In this document: positions 12,316 through 40,869 of the stretch, piece by piece
Layout: each line of letters starts with the position of its first letter
Numbering within the stretch: position 1 is the stretch's first letter
Source of the DNA: Aquila chrysaetos chrysaetos
Lineage: Eukaryota > Chordata > Aves > Accipitriformes > Accipitridae
Length of the DNA stretch: 64,000 bases
NCBI RefSeq assembly: GCF_900496995.4
Contig: NC_044004.1
Location: forward strand, 82,281,538-82,345,537
Direction of reading: 5' to 3'
Position numbers and translations under genes: made by a program
Notes under the pieces: model-generated
The model's database searches: none
What the model was told of the DNA's origin: nothing
What the model saw: only the letters and a program-made list of their open reading frames with translations

Positions 12316-14950
12316 CGAGGGATCGGTGAGCCTCGGACCTCGGCGTGCCACCTCAAACTCCTCTCTTGCCTGCTGGGGAGCAGAGCTGCACTCCGTCTTC
12401 TGCACAGATAAAGCTTTACACACTTCAACCGTCGGAGCAAAGCCACGGCCAGGGCAAGCTATGCATCCTGACTCCCGTTTCTTAACCACGTCCTTCCTCC
12501 CAGTCCGCCCTGGGATCTCGGAGGACATGGCCAGCAGCGATGACAGCGTGATCTGGAGGGAACCCCGCAGGTACGCTTCAAATTTACAACACCCCCTCGG
12601 TTTTTGCACAGCTGAGGATGTGCTGCGCAGCACCCGCAGCACGCCTGGGCCAGTTTTCTCTCCACCAGGCTCACAGCCAACATCCAGATCACAGCGTAGC
12701 GCCGCAGGCTCCTGCCTTCATTAATTTTCTCTCGGTGAGGCTTTTCAATTTTCCCTGCCGGGGAGTCTGCTGAACATCCCCCATTGCTGCCTGGTGATTT
12801 GGCAGGCTCTGTGCCCCGCCACTCCTTTGCAGGGAAATCTGCGCCTCTTCCCGAGAGCTTGCTCTTCCAATAAACCACCTCGGGTTGATCCGAGGACGAT
12901 CCTGGTTCACAGGCTGCAACAGCCATAGGTGCGAAGTTTTGCTGGTCCTTCGCTGATGCCGGGGACAGGACGCACCATCTTGGATCGATATCTAAGAAAC
13001 CTCTTTAGTTCCTGATAAGGAGCCAAGAGAAATACATCTATTCAAGCTTTCCATTTAGGCTTTTCCTATTAAACATTTTAATGGTGGTAGGGAATCAGTA
13101 AATAGAAACATCACCAAAGTGTATGCGTACGTGGATATATAAACGTATGTCTCCGTATACCGGGATAGAAAGGGGTTAGCAAGTAGTTACCAGATAGTCG
13201 TTTCCAATCTAAAACTTAGGATAATAATCAACTTACTAGTTAGCAAGTACATAAATAACTAGCTTAACTAGCTTGCTAGCAGCTAGTTAATGCTGTTCTC
13301 TGATTTTGCTGCAAGACTCGGGGTACGTGGTATTTCTCCCAACAGGAGTGATGTGAGACTTCCATGTTAACTGGCGGTCTTCTTTCTGATTTTGTTTCCT
13401 CGTATTAAATAACCAGGAAACCTTAAAAATTTGAAAGACGTAAATAAAAGCCACTCGGCATTTGTTTTAATGCTGCATCATAACCTCCTGAGACCGAGCA
13501 CGCACTTTTTTTGGTTGGTCTGGACAAGCCATGGGATGATTTTTACAGCGGGTGTTGGTCTCCCTTATGCTCTTGAAGGCACATGGCACGTGCTGTCCTT
13601 GGGAAGCTCTTGGGTGGTAAGATTTATTGTTCACTGCCACGCTGGAGGTTTCGCCTTATCCCAGGGCTGTTAAGGTCTCTGCTGCAGTGCCACGAATGTG
13701 AGCAATTTGGTTAAAAATAACCTGCTGGAAACAAATGAGCAAATAAAACATCCAGGTGTATGCAAATGGTTCCTGTTAGGTGTCTTTTCTGGATACCGAA
13801 ATGGCAAACTTTTAAGAGTAGCTACAAAATTGTGCTTTATATCTATATATTGCTCCCTTTTACTTTGCTTCAGGGATGTGATGTTTTGAATCCTTTAATT
13901 TTCTCCTTCACCTCAGGGTAAAGTCCACAAGTCCGGCTGCTTTACCAAGTGGGTATTAAGGAAACTGTGACCCGCTTTGGTGTTCCTGGTAGAACACCTG
14001 CACAGCCTGAGTAGGTCCTCAGTGATTCTCAGCTTTTTCATCTGACATGGAAAAAAACCCCACCACTACTGGGACTTCACTTATCTTATTCTGCTAAAAA
14101 TCCCAGAAAAGTTTCCCACCCGTGATCTAAAATCCCAGTCCTCACTGCCTGGGCCAGGCACTTGCAACTCAAGCCTACCCAGTGCTTTGGGCTGACTGTG
14201 AGATGAATTGAGTACCAGACTGTAAGCAAATATATTCATTTTTATTGTTAATTAATACTGTGCGGCATTTGGTACGTGTGCTCCATTTTCGATCGCCCTT
14301 GTATAAAATGGATGGAGAGTCCAGTGTCAAGGTAGCCCACCTCACAGCAAGCTCGCCCTTAACCAAGTCACGCAGCAGTGATCGTTGGGGCCGGCCGCAA
14401 CCTTGGAGGAGGCACGGCCTCTGCCGATCCCTGCCACGTCTGGCACCGTGGCGGCAGCAGCCAGTCCCGGCACAAGGGAAAAATGAAGAAAAAATTCCTC
14501 CAAAATGCTGCCACGACTTTGAAGTCTGATCAGCGCCCTCGTGCAAATAGGTGATTGTTGAAAGCCCCAGTCTCGGATAAAAACCTGAATTTGAATTGGG
14601 CAGCTTCAACCTTTTCCTTCATTGTTAAGTTTTCCTTCTTGGAGGATGATGCGCCTGTGCAGGAGACCACAACCACCCCAGCAGCATGGAAGTTCCCGGT
14701 TTGAGGATTTCAGTGGCACTTGAAATCAAGCACATGGTTTGTGTTGGCCTCTTACGGGGTGCAAGCTGCGCCTACTTTGCGTGATTTATTTCTTTTTGTA
14801 CCGTTTCGGTCACTTTGGGTGGAATAGAGTGACCGTCTCCTGTCCAACAGCAGCAGCGAGATGCCACCTACCATAAACATGCGTGCACCTAAACCCCGGT
14901 GAGAAGAGAAGCAGCCTCCCGAGTCACAAGTGGCGCAGAGGCAAGGGCAG
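12316..14950. other. Intergenic between the TEX15 relic and PPP2CB, nothing coding recognised
   Basis: No exon matching a known family was found. The stretch contains an AT-rich segment with CTAGTT/AACTAG motifs around 13,190-13,290 (listed separately) and otherwise looks like unique non-coding DNA. An ORF at 12,326-12,724 directly after the TEX15-like frame shows no TEX15 resemblance. Confidence 0.5.
13264..13290. repeat. Short inverted repeat (hairpin-forming) in an AT-rich tract
   Basis: The nine bases TTAACTAGC at 13,264 are matched by GCTAGTTAA ending at 13,290, and the spacer itself contains the palindrome TGCTAGCA. Flanking sequence from about 13,190 repeats CTAGTT/AACTAG several more times. 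Function is unknown. Confidence 0.6.
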
Positions 14951-15580
14951 TTTCTTTCGTGACAACGAGTTCACCTTTTCCACACACAAATCCCCGGGCC
15001 GGTCTCCGCCCGGTACCTCCGACCTTCCCCTCAGCAAACCCATAACGACAACGGGTCCTCACGTTACCAGGAGCCCGCCAGGCCTCCCCGCCTCTTCACA
15101 TTAAAGCCCAAACGCAGTGACAGGGGACGGGGAGGGACGATCTCCCTGAGGGAAAGGAGACAGGACCCCGCCCGGGATCTCCGCCTGGCTTTCCCTCATC
15201 CCCCCGCTTCACCCCAACCCGCCTCAAGGAAAAGGGGATCGGCCGCCTCAGGGGAAGCGGTGACCGTTAACGGCTGGGGGGGGGGGGGGGCGTGCGCCGG
15301 AAGGGCGCGCGGCGTGGGTGTGGCCGGAAGTGCGCAGGACCGGGAGGGAGGGCGGGAGGGAAGCTGGCGGCGGAGGAGCAGGAGGGGGGGTGTGTGAGGT
15401 GAGGTGAAGGGGCGGGGGGGGGGGGGGCGGACCGCCATTACGCGGAGTGTAGGCCTAGCGGTCCCGGTTAGTTGCGCCGTTTACTTTTAGGTGGGCCCGG
15501 GTGTCGCGGGGGCCTTCCCCGGCCCCCGGCCTCGGCCCCACGCGGCGGGCAAGGAGGCCGCTGCCGCCGCCGCCGCCATC

Positions 15581-29172
<13,592 letters not shown>

Positions 29173-29860
29173 ACCTCTCCTAACCTTTGTAGAGGGAAGT
29201 ACACCTGGCATTTTAAAGAGCAACAATATTTACACGTTTCTGTAAGAAATCAGGGTTCGTCTCAACTTAAAATCCCCATCATGGACCAAAATGTGCCATA
29301 CAGAGGACAAAGAGCGTTTAGCACAACTTGAGACTGAATTCCTTACAACACTATATATATCCTATGCCCATCAGTCCAACAGTCAGTTTGCCTGCTGTAT
29401 TTGTAGTCATTGTTTTTCTTCTGGACTGTTCAGAGAGGAAAAGGTAACTCTAATAACACTTCCATCTCCTTTGATGCTTCTTTGTAAATTTTTAGTTCTA
29501 GTGTTTAACTGGCATGAATTAGAGTTTATTTTCGAGGGAAATGCACACTAACTTCTCCCCCCCCCCCCCCCCCTTTATTTTATTGAAAGACCGATCGACT
29601 TAACTGGAGAAAGGAAGCAATTCCTGCTTGGGAGTACGTTGTCATAACACGGATAAAAGCGTTCCCTTTTTAGCTCGATTCCCGTTCCGTGTTGATCCTA
29701 CCTTTTTTTTTTTTTTTTTTTTTTTTTGGCTGTTGTTGTTGTTGTTGTTTTGTTTTCTTCTCTTTTGTTATTTTCCCCTCTCCCCTCTGTATATTTTGTC
29801 CTGGAAGTGCTTGCAATCCTTCTCGCTGTACCTGAACCAATAAACTTGCCATTGTCAACC
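29173..29860 (+). other. PPP2CB 3' UTR
   Basis: Runs from the TAA at 29,170-29,172 to a poly(A) signal near 29,839. It contains a C homopolymer at about 29,557-29,573, a T run at about 29,703-29,727 and a following TTG microsatellite. The UTR end lies only about 130 bases before the GSR start codon, so the GSR promoter must overlap or abut it. Confidence 0.65.
29839..29844 (+). promoter_or_regulatory. Polyadenylation signal (AATAAA) of PPP2CB
   Basis: AATAAA in the sequence ACCAATAAACTTGCC, about 670 bases after the PPP2CB stop and followed by unremarkable sequence leading straight into the GC-rich GSR promoter. It is the last such signal before GSR. Confidence 0.65.
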
Positions 29861-29864
29861 CTAA

Positions 29865-34621
<4,757 letters not shown>

Positions 34622-34762
34622 GGCGGTGGGCGCAGGCAGCCCCAGGGACGGCGGCTGCAGCTGGGGAAAATGTTTTATACGTCCTAAAAAAAATGCCTTA
34701 ATGTCAGGCGGCTGCCCGGGGAACGTGTCTGTAAAATCAGCGTGGCTTGCTTTGGAGTGGAA

Positions 34763-34768
34763 AATAAA
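34763..34768 (+). promoter_or_regulatory. Polyadenylation signal (AATAAA) of GSR
   Basis: AATAAA about 140 bases after the GSR stop codon, giving a short 3' UTR ending near 34,790. Confidence 0.7.
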
Positions 34769-34789
34769 TACGGTGATGCCGGCAAGCCT

Positions 34790-35990
34790 CTTGGCGTCTT
34801 ACGACGCCTGTCTCCCGCCGTGCCCGACCGCGGGGGGTGGTGGCACGGTCCCTCGGCACCGTTTTGGGGAAGGCTGCCGGTGGCTGGGCTCCTCCGTTAC
34901 CGTCCCCGTCCCCGGGGCTGTGCGGGGAGCAGCAGAGCGGGGCAGGACGGCTGGGTGCTTGGGGTACTCGTGGGTGCTGGAGCATCCCAGGCGGGCTCTG
35001 TCCTCCGCCGCGGGCTCACGGAGGGGTGAATCGGCATCGCTGTTCGACGTGGATGCATCGACGTCGCTGTCGGATGTGGGATCACGGGGGGGGGGGGGAG
35101 TTGCTGCCCCGACCCTGCTGCATCCCAGGGGCTTCCAGATCCCCTCCGCTGCCCCGTCGCTATCTGCTTTTCGTGGCTGCGGCTTTCGAGCTCTCAAAGC
35201 TTGAGGCAGGTCGAAGAGGCTGAGGGCAAAGCTGGCCAGGAGGGATGGGGCGCAGCGCTGGCTGGGGAACTGCTGCTTTCTGCTTTGCTTTTGCTAGATA
35301 TAAATAGTTTGCATGAAATCAAAGTATCTCCACAGTCAAGAACTCCCTGAAAGCTCAGGGGGAGGAGGGCGGCCCAAGGAAGGGGACGCCGGTGCTCAGC
35401 AGCTCCAGGCTTTGCTGGGGTGTCTCTCTCCCGGCCAGCAAAACCGTGGCAGGTAGGAAAATCCTGCCCAACCCTCCTGACCCCATCAGCATGTATTTAA
35501 AGAGTATATTGGACTCCTAGAGGCTCAAGTACAAGCAAAAGCTCAAATATTACTGGTATCCTCAGTTATCTATGTTGGTCTTTGAAAGAATTATGATTTA
35601 CAAGGCTTATTGCTAACTGAAGCTCAGAAGATTTCCTCTGGGCTTGCTACAGACGATCCTCAGGCACATTAGGGGAGTCAGTTGGAGTTAATTCATAGTT
35701 AATTGCTCCATTTGAATCACGGTGACTTTACCCTGTTACAGCATTTTGTCAGTATTTTTTTTTTTTCCTTTCAAATTACAAGTTCGGTCCCTTGATTTTA
35801 AGGCGTGTTTTAGAGTGTTTGTGAGAATTGTCCTGGACTTCATGGCCAGAGAAATTATCAAAGTGTCTAAAAAAAAGAAAGGCACGGACACACAGGCACA
35901 GGCAGGGGCTGAGTGTCCGCAGAAGCCTCTTTTTTGGGGGAAATGGGGTAAAATAAAGCAGAGGGAAACTGAACTGGGGGGAACCGAAGG
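34790..35990. other. Intergenic after GSR, nothing recognised
   Basis: The first 600 bases are GC-rich with short CGTCG-type repetitions near 35,030-35,080 and a G run near 35,087. From about 35,280 to 35,900 the DNA becomes AT-rich and unique-looking. GTF2E2, which follows GSR in human, was looked for and not found. Confidence 0.5.
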
Positions 35991-36229
35991 GAACCGGGAT
36001 GGGGACCAGGGCGGGAGGAGGGACACCGGGGGCGACCGGGGGGGGGTCTGGAGCGAGCGGCCGGGTCGGTGTCCCCTCCCGCAGACGGGGTTTAGCCCGC
36101 AGCGTCCCCGGTACTACCGGCGGCGGGGACGGGCGGGCGCTAGGACCTAACGGCCGACGGGCAGCTCCGCTCGCTGACCACGCCCCTCGCTCACGCCACT
36201 CCCCGTCTCCTCCCCCCCCGGCGGGGCGG

Positions 36230-36310
36230 AGCCCCAGAGCGCCTGCGCGGGGCGGGGCCGAGGGAGGTTTGGCCTGTGGCGGCCGCCATCTTCTCGTTCC
36301 GCCGGTTCTC
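36230..36310. promoter_or_regulatory. Promoter-like module copy 1 (Sp1/NRF1/YY1-type motifs)
   Basis: The order is GCGCCTGCGCGGGGCGGGGC (NRF1-like plus GC box) at about 36,239, a GAGGGAGGTTTGGCCT segment, then GGCGGCCGCCATCTTCTCG with a YY1-type motif (AAGATGGCGGC on the minus strand) at 36,282-36,292. This matches the architecture of housekeeping CpG-island promoters. Similar order recurs at 36,845-36,900 and, with a changed YY1 core, at 39,388-39,462. Confidence 0.5.
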
Positions 36311-36555
36311 TCCGTTCCGGCTGGCGGGCGGAGCCGGGCCGGGCCGGGGTCCCGGTACCGGGAGCCGCGGGGCGGTGTCCGCCCGCCCCAGGTGAGGAGA
36401 GGGAACCGGCTGGAGAAGCCGGCGAGGGGGGGCCCGGGCCGGGATGTGTGGGCGAGCGAGGCTGCTTCAGCCCGGAGCCGCGGGACTACGGCGGGGAGCG
36501 GCCGCCCGGTGGACGGGACGAGGAAGAGCGGCTGCGGTGCCGGTGGCTCGGCGGA

Positions 36556-36735
36556 GGAGCTGCGGGGCTCGGGGCGCCGGGGAATAAAGCCCGGAGGGCC
36601 GGAGCCCGGCGCCCCCCCCCGCCGCCGCCGCGTCCTCGCAGCCCGGGGCCGGGTCCGCTTCGCCGGTCCCCCGGTCCCGACAGCGGCGGCGTTTGGGGCT
36701 CCGCCGGGCGCTTCGGGGACTCGGGAGCCGGATCC
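36556..36735. repeat. GC-rich duplicated module D, copy 1
   Basis: Begins GAGGAGCTGCGGGGCTCGGGG, continues through AATAAAGCCCGGAGGGCCGG at 36,583, then a GCC-rich tract, then GTTTGGGGCTCCGCCGGG near 36,689. The same order of blocks recurs at about 39,570-39,775 (copy 2), with small indels between blocks. The repeat spacing is about 3.0 kb. No coding function is apparent. Confidence 0.7.
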
Positions 36736-36844
36736 CGGAGCCGGTGCCCGGCAGCCGATGAGTAGCTCCGCCCACTCGCCACGCCCACTCGCCGGCCATG
36801 CCGCTCCCTGTGCGCGGGCCACGCCCCCACCCAGTCTCCGCCAC

Positions 36845-36910
36845 GCCTCCGGCGGGGCGGGGCTGAGGGAGCTTTGGCCTCAGGCGGCCGCCATTTTGTC
36901 GTCCCGCCGT
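36845..36910. promoter_or_regulatory. Promoter-like module copy 2 (YY1-type motif)
   Basis: GGCGGGGCGGGGCTGAGGGA, then GCTTTGGCCT, then GGCGGCCGCCATTTTGTCG, colinear with the module at 36,230-36,310. The YY1-type core GCCGCCATTTT is at 36,887-36,897. It sits about 605 bases after copy 1. Confidence 0.5.
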
Positions 36911-36999
36911 GCCGGGCCGCGTCGCCGGGCGGGGGCTGCGGCCCTGCGGGCGGAGCGGCCTGTTCCGCGGGCAGTCCCCGAGCACCCCCGGGTGCTTTA

Positions 37000-37360
37000 G
37001 GGACTAGAGGGCTCGGGGCCTGTGCCGGGGCTGAGAACCGGGCCCAGCCGTGGGTTTTCCCGCAGCGGGAGCCGGGCTGGCGAGATGGAGAAGGGGCTCG
37101 GGGGCTCGGACAGTAACTGCGGGGGGGGCTCCAGAAGCCGAGTCGTGGGGTCAGACCCCGGCCCGGGAGCCCCAAAGCCCCGTCCGGTCAGGGCTGGGGG
37201 AGGGAGCCCGAGTCCCGGCTGCGTGGGCCTTGGAAACAAGCCGGCGGGGGCGGGTGGGGGCCAAGGCCCCTGTTTTGGGTGTCGGAAGCCGAGAGGGAGC
37301 CGAGCGTCCGCGGGACGCGACGCTTCACGCAGAGGCCGAGTCCTGCGGCGGGGGAGGGTG
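37000..37360. other. GC-rich spacer, nothing recognised
   Basis: CpG-rich sequence between the second promoter-like module and the tandem repeat. Its open frames are a by-product of GC content. Confidence 0.4.
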
Positions 37361-37379
37361 AAACCGGGCTCGTTCGGCC

Positions 37380-38370
37380 AATTTGGGGGCTTCAGACCAG
37401 GATCCTTCGGCCAGTTTTGGGTTCCTGAACTGGAGACCAAGTCCTGTGTTTTGGAGCTCAGAAGCGGAGACCAAGTCCAGCATTTGGGGGCTTTAAACCG
37501 GGCTCATTTGGCCAATTTCAGGTTTCTGAAAAGAGAGACCAAGTCCTGCGTTTTGGGGCTCAGAAGCAGAGCCCAAGTGCAGCGTTTTGGGGCTTCAGGC
37601 TCATTTGGCCAATTTCAGGTTTCTGAAAAGAGAGACTAAGTCCTGCGTTTTGGGGCTCAGAGGCAGAGCCCAAGTCTGGCATTTCAGGGCTTCAATCCAG
37701 GCTCATTTGGCCAATTTTGGGTTTCTGAAAAGAGAAACTGAAAGTCCTGCGTTTCAGGAGTGTCAAACCAGGCCGGTCTGGGCAGTTTAAGGTCTTAACA
37801 AGAGAGACCAAGTCCTGCATTTTGGGACTTCAGACCAGGCTCATTTGGCCAATTTCAGGTTTCTGAAAAAAGAGACCAAGTCCTGCGTTTTGGGAGTGTC
37901 AAACCAGGCTCATCTGGGCAGTTTAAGGTCTTAACAAGAGAGACCAAGTCCTGCATTTTGGGACTTCAGACCAGGCTCATTTGGCCAATTTTAGGTTTCT
38001 GAAAAGAGAGACTAAGTCCTGCGTTTTTGGGCTCAGAGGCAGAGCCCAAGCCTGGCATTTCAGGGCTTCAATCCAGGCTCATTCGGCCAATTTTGCGTTT
38101 CTGAAAAGAGAGACTAAGTCCTGTGTTTTGGGAGTGTGAAACCAGGCTCATATGCGCAGTTTAAGGGCTTGACAAGAGAGACCAAGTCCTGCATTTTGGG
38201 GCTTCAGTTGAGGCTCATTCGGCCGGTTTTGGGTTTGGGAACTGGAGACTAAGTCCTGCATTCTGGGGCTCAAAACCAGGCTCACCTGGCCCATTTTGGG
38301 GCTTCAGACCAGGCTCCCTGGGCCAGTTTCGGGTTTGGGAACTGGAGCCCAAGTCCTGTATGCTGGGGCT
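37380..38370. repeat. Tandem repeat array, about 68-bp units with 32-bp half units
   Basis: The phrase GAGACCAAGTCCTGC, or a close variant, recurs about 16 times, mostly at 67-70-bp steps, with extra copies at about 32 bp (GCAGAGCCCAAGTC variants). Between them run GGGGCTTCAGACCAGGCTCA, TTTGGCCAATTTCAGG and TTTCTGAAAAGAGAG. Copies in the middle are most alike and the right end (38,240-38,360) is more diverged. The array is directly repeated, without spacers of unique sequence. Parts are open in one frame, but frames shift between units, so coding is unlikely. Confidence 0.85.
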
Positions 38371-39190
38371 CAGGCCACATCCCCCGTGTCGGTGCATGAA
38401 AAGCAGAGCCCCAGCCCCGCCTCGCTGGGACCGGGCCCGGGCTCACGGGGGCAGCCGGAGGGTCGGAAGGCAGCGAGCGAGCCCGGCCTCCCCGGGCTCC
38501 GGGGGCTTGAGGCCGGGCTCAGCTCACTTGCCCGGTGCTGGGGCTCAGGAGACAGACCCGGCCCCGGGTTCGGGGGCTCAGGACCGGCCCCCGTCGCTGC
38601 TGCGGGGCCGGGCGGCGGAGCCCCAGCCCCGCGGGTTCCCGGGGAGGGTGCGGGGGGAGACGGCGCTGCCGGAGGAGCCGGGAGGCCCCTTCCCCGGGGG
38701 TCGGAGGGTGCGGCGGGACCCGGGCAGACGGTGCCGGGGCAGCCCCAGCCCTCGTCCGGCGTCTGCGCGGAGCCGCCGATGCCTGTTCCGGGAGACCGGC
38801 CCCGGCAGAGCCCCGGCGGGAGCGGGAGAGGCGGGACTTGGGCCGCCGGTCCCCGCTCGGCCCCGGAGCGCGGCTCCTCCTGCCCGCGGCGCCGGGACGG
38901 GGAGGGCCAGGCGGGGCTCGGGGCTCCAGAGCGGCCGGTCCCCCGGCTGCTCGGGGCGGGAGAGAGCCCCGGGCCCCGCACCCCGCCCGGCCGGGGCTCC
39001 CCCGCCGGCACCGCGCGCCCGCGAGGCCCGGCCCCGGCCTCCCCGTCCCCGGGCTCCGCATCGCCCCGGAGAAGCCGCCGGGCCCGGCCGGGGCTCCGTC
39101 CCCGCGTCCCGAGCCACGGGTCCCGCCCGGCGCCGCCGACCCGCTACCGACGTCCGCCGCGGCCGCTGCCGGGGCCGGTCTGGCGGCGGA
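38370..39190. other. GC-rich CpG block, nothing recognised
   Basis: Extremely GC-rich. Long frames are open on both strands at once (one + strand frame covers 38,296-40,257, a minus frame covers 38,519-40,288), which is what GC richness alone produces. No domain, start context or splice sites support a protein. Confidence 0.5.
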
Positions 39191-39204
39191 AGAGGAGGCG
39201 AGGA

Positions 39205-39415
39205 GGGGCGGGGCCTCGGCGCGCATGCGCGGGGCGGGGCAGGCACAGGTGCGAGCGGGCGGGGCCTCAGGGCGCCTGCGCGGGGCGGGGCAGGCACAGG
39301 TGCGGTGGGGCGGGGCCGCGGGGCGCCTGCGCGGGGCGGGGCGGGCACAGGTGCGACCGGGCGGGGCCGCGGGGCGGGGCCTGGGTGCGCCTGCGCGGGG
39401 CGGGGCCGAGCAGAT
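39205..39415. repeat. 51-bp tandem array of NRF1-like and Sp1-like sites
   Basis: Three to four units with a 51-bp step: GGCACAGGTGCG begins near 39,242, 39,293 and 39,344. Each unit has a GCGCCTGCGC or GCGCATGCGC core followed by GGGGCGGGGC, then the GGCACAGGTGCG segment and GGGCGGGGCC. GCGCATGCGC at 39,221-39,230 is a perfect palindromic NRF1 core; the others are near matches. The array leads into the third promoter-like module. Confidence 0.75.
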
Positions 39416-39462
39416 TTGAACCCCGGCGGCCGCCGTCGGCCCCCTCTTTTCGTTCCCCCGCG
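39388..39462. promoter_or_regulatory. Promoter-like module copy 3
   Basis: GCGCCTGCGCGGGGCGGGGC, then a short GAGCAGATTTGAA segment, then GGCGGCCGCCGTCGG and a TTTTCGTTCC tail. It is colinear with the modules at 36,230 and 36,845, but the YY1-type core has changed. It directly follows the 51-bp array. Confidence 0.45.
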
Positions 39463-39569
39463 GCGGCGGCGGCGGCCAGGCCGGGCCGGGCTGGGCTGGG
39501 CTGGGCTGGGCTCCCCCGGCGGGGCCCGGGGCCGCGGAGCCGGGAAGGGGTCGCGGGGTGCTGCCGGCG

Positions 39570-39775
39570 GAGGAGCGGCGGGGCTCGGGGAATAAAGCCC
39601 GGAGGGCCGGAGCCCGGCGACCCCCGCCGCGTCCTCGCTCTCGCCCGCGGCCGGGCCCGCCCCGCCGGTCCCCCCGGCCCGTCCGCTCTCCAGCAGCGCC
39701 CGGTCCCCCCGTCCCGGCAGCGGGGGGGGGTTTGGGGCTCCGCCGGGAGTTCTGGAGACGCGAGAGCCGCGGGGC
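39570..39775. repeat. GC-rich duplicated module D, copy 2
   Basis: GAGGAGCGGCGGGGCTCGGG, AATAAAGCCCGGAGGGCCGG at 39,591 and GTTTGGGGCTCCGCCGGG near 39,729, in the same order as at 36,556-36,735. The duplication therefore includes a promoter-like module plus its downstream DNA. Confidence 0.7.
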
Positions 39776-39924
39776 CCCGGCCCGAGCCGGGCGTTTCCCC
39801 GGGCGGAGAAGGGAGCCCCGGGGCTGCGGTCGTGGGGCCGGGCCGGGGGCTGGAGCAGAGCCCCAGTCCCGCCAGTTTGGGCTCAGAAACGGAGCGCAGG
39901 GTGGCTGCTGCTGCTGCGGCCAGA

Positions 39925-40145
39925 GGCGGGGGGTGTTGGTGGGAGTTGGGGGATGTTGGGGAACTGCGTTGGGTGTTTGGTGAGGGCCTGGGTTGGGTGT
40001 TGGAGAATTGGGTGGTGGGGGCCTGGGTTGGGTGTTGGGGGGGCAGTGGGTGGTGGGTGGGAGGTGTAGGGGCCTGGGGTGGGTGGTGGGAGGTGGTGGT
40101 GGTGGGTGGGAGGTGTAGGGGGGTGGGTGGGTGTTGGGGGTGGTG
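39925..40145. repeat. G/T-rich simple repeat tract
   Basis: Irregular repetition of GTTGGG, GGTGGTGGG and GGTGTAGGGG motifs with no C-rich blocks. A shorter, related tract precedes the second copy of the direct repeat at 43,300-43,432. Confidence 0.7.
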
Positions 40146-40287
40146 TTGGGTGGGGGGTGGGCAGGGTGCGTGGACCCCCACCGGAGGTGGGGGTCCGGTT
40201 GCGTTGGTCCCCGAAGCTTGGGAGGCTGGCATGCACCAGGCCGAATTAAATGTCTGAGATAGTCTCTGGGGGAAAAGGTGCTTTTCA
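40145..40287. repeat. Near-identical direct repeat, copy 1
   Basis: Starts GTTGGGTGGGGGGTGGGC, contains CCCCGAAGCTTGGGAGGCTG and CCGAATTAAATGTCTGAGAT, and ends GGTGCTTTTCA. It matches 43,433-43,576 with only two differences seen (one C insertion, one T/C change). Identity stops sharply after CTTTTCA. The G-rich lead-in, back to about 40,017, is also similar. The origin (local duplication or an unrecognised repeat family) is unknown. Confidence 0.85.
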
Positions 40288-40408
40288 CTGCGGGTTTCCA
40301 ACTCTTTATTCAAGGGGTGTCCCACCCCCGGACCAGTGATTGAACAATAAACACAAACACACGAGTCACTGCCTGTACAGTTATGACATTTCATATTCAT
40401 ATTCAAGT
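40288..40408. other. Unique flank after repeat copy 1, with an AATAAA on the minus strand
   Basis: On the minus strand this reads through TTGAATAAAGAGTTGG shortly before the repeat. A transcript 3' end or an LTR-like end was considered, but no matching second end was found. Confidence 0.3.
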
Positions 40409-40419
40409 CATGACAGTGA

Positions 40420-40865
40420 TTGATTTACGACCTTGCCAAAAGCCAAGATCGTTTTAACAAGCGCGAGCTGGAGCTCAAACCAACTGGAGTCTATAACATG
40501 CTGGAAGCCCGAACCAGCTGGAGCCGTCCATGAGCCAGGGCAGAAACAAATGAGCTGGAGCCGCAGATGAACTGGAGCTGGAACACAAGCCAGAGCCATC
40601 CATGAGCTGGGCCTGAAATGAATGGAGGCAGAAACAAATGAACTGAGGGTGTGAACGAGCCAGAGCTGGAGCTGAAAACAGGGGGGGGAGCCAACATGAA
40701 CAGGGGCACAAACAACCCACCTGGAGCTGCAAACGAGCTGGATCTGAAACCAGGGCAGAAACAAAGTGGAGCCGTCCCGGAGCTGGACCTGCAAACAAAC
40801 AGGAGCCTGAACCAATAAAGAAATGAAAACAAATGGGGCCCAAACAACTGAGCTGGAGCTGCGCA
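40420..40865. repeat. Degenerate minisatellite of GAGCTGGA/GAAACAAA motifs
   Basis: Purine-rich short motifs (GAGCTGGAGCTG, GCAGAAACAAATGAG, GAGCCGTCCATGAGC) recur throughout with irregular spacing, and longer phrases recur two to three times. The composition keeps minus-strand frames open, but the predicted peptides are low-complexity. Confidence 0.75.
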
Positions 40866-40869
40866 GTCC

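Noticed and set aside
12326-12724. Continuation of TEX15 after its last stop
   Set aside because: The frame directly after the TEX15-like stop has no TEX15 resemblance and no acceptor site supporting a further exon.
37380-38370. CRISPR-like array
   Set aside because: Repeats are contiguous and degenerate with no unique spacers, and the genome is eukaryotic. It is an ordinary tandem repeat.
36583-39600. Retroviral LTR origin for the duplicated D modules, because each carries an AATAAA after a promoter-like core
   Set aside because: No TG/CA ends, target-site duplications or internal viral region were seen. A duplicated CpG island explains the pattern more simply.
38296-40257. A 653-codon + strand ORF, with a 589-codon minus-strand ORF over the same DNA
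   Set aside because: Both arise in about 80% GC sequence where stop codons are rare. The peptides are Pro/Gly/Arg-rich and low-complexity, cross tandem repeats and duplicated modules, and have no domain or splice context.
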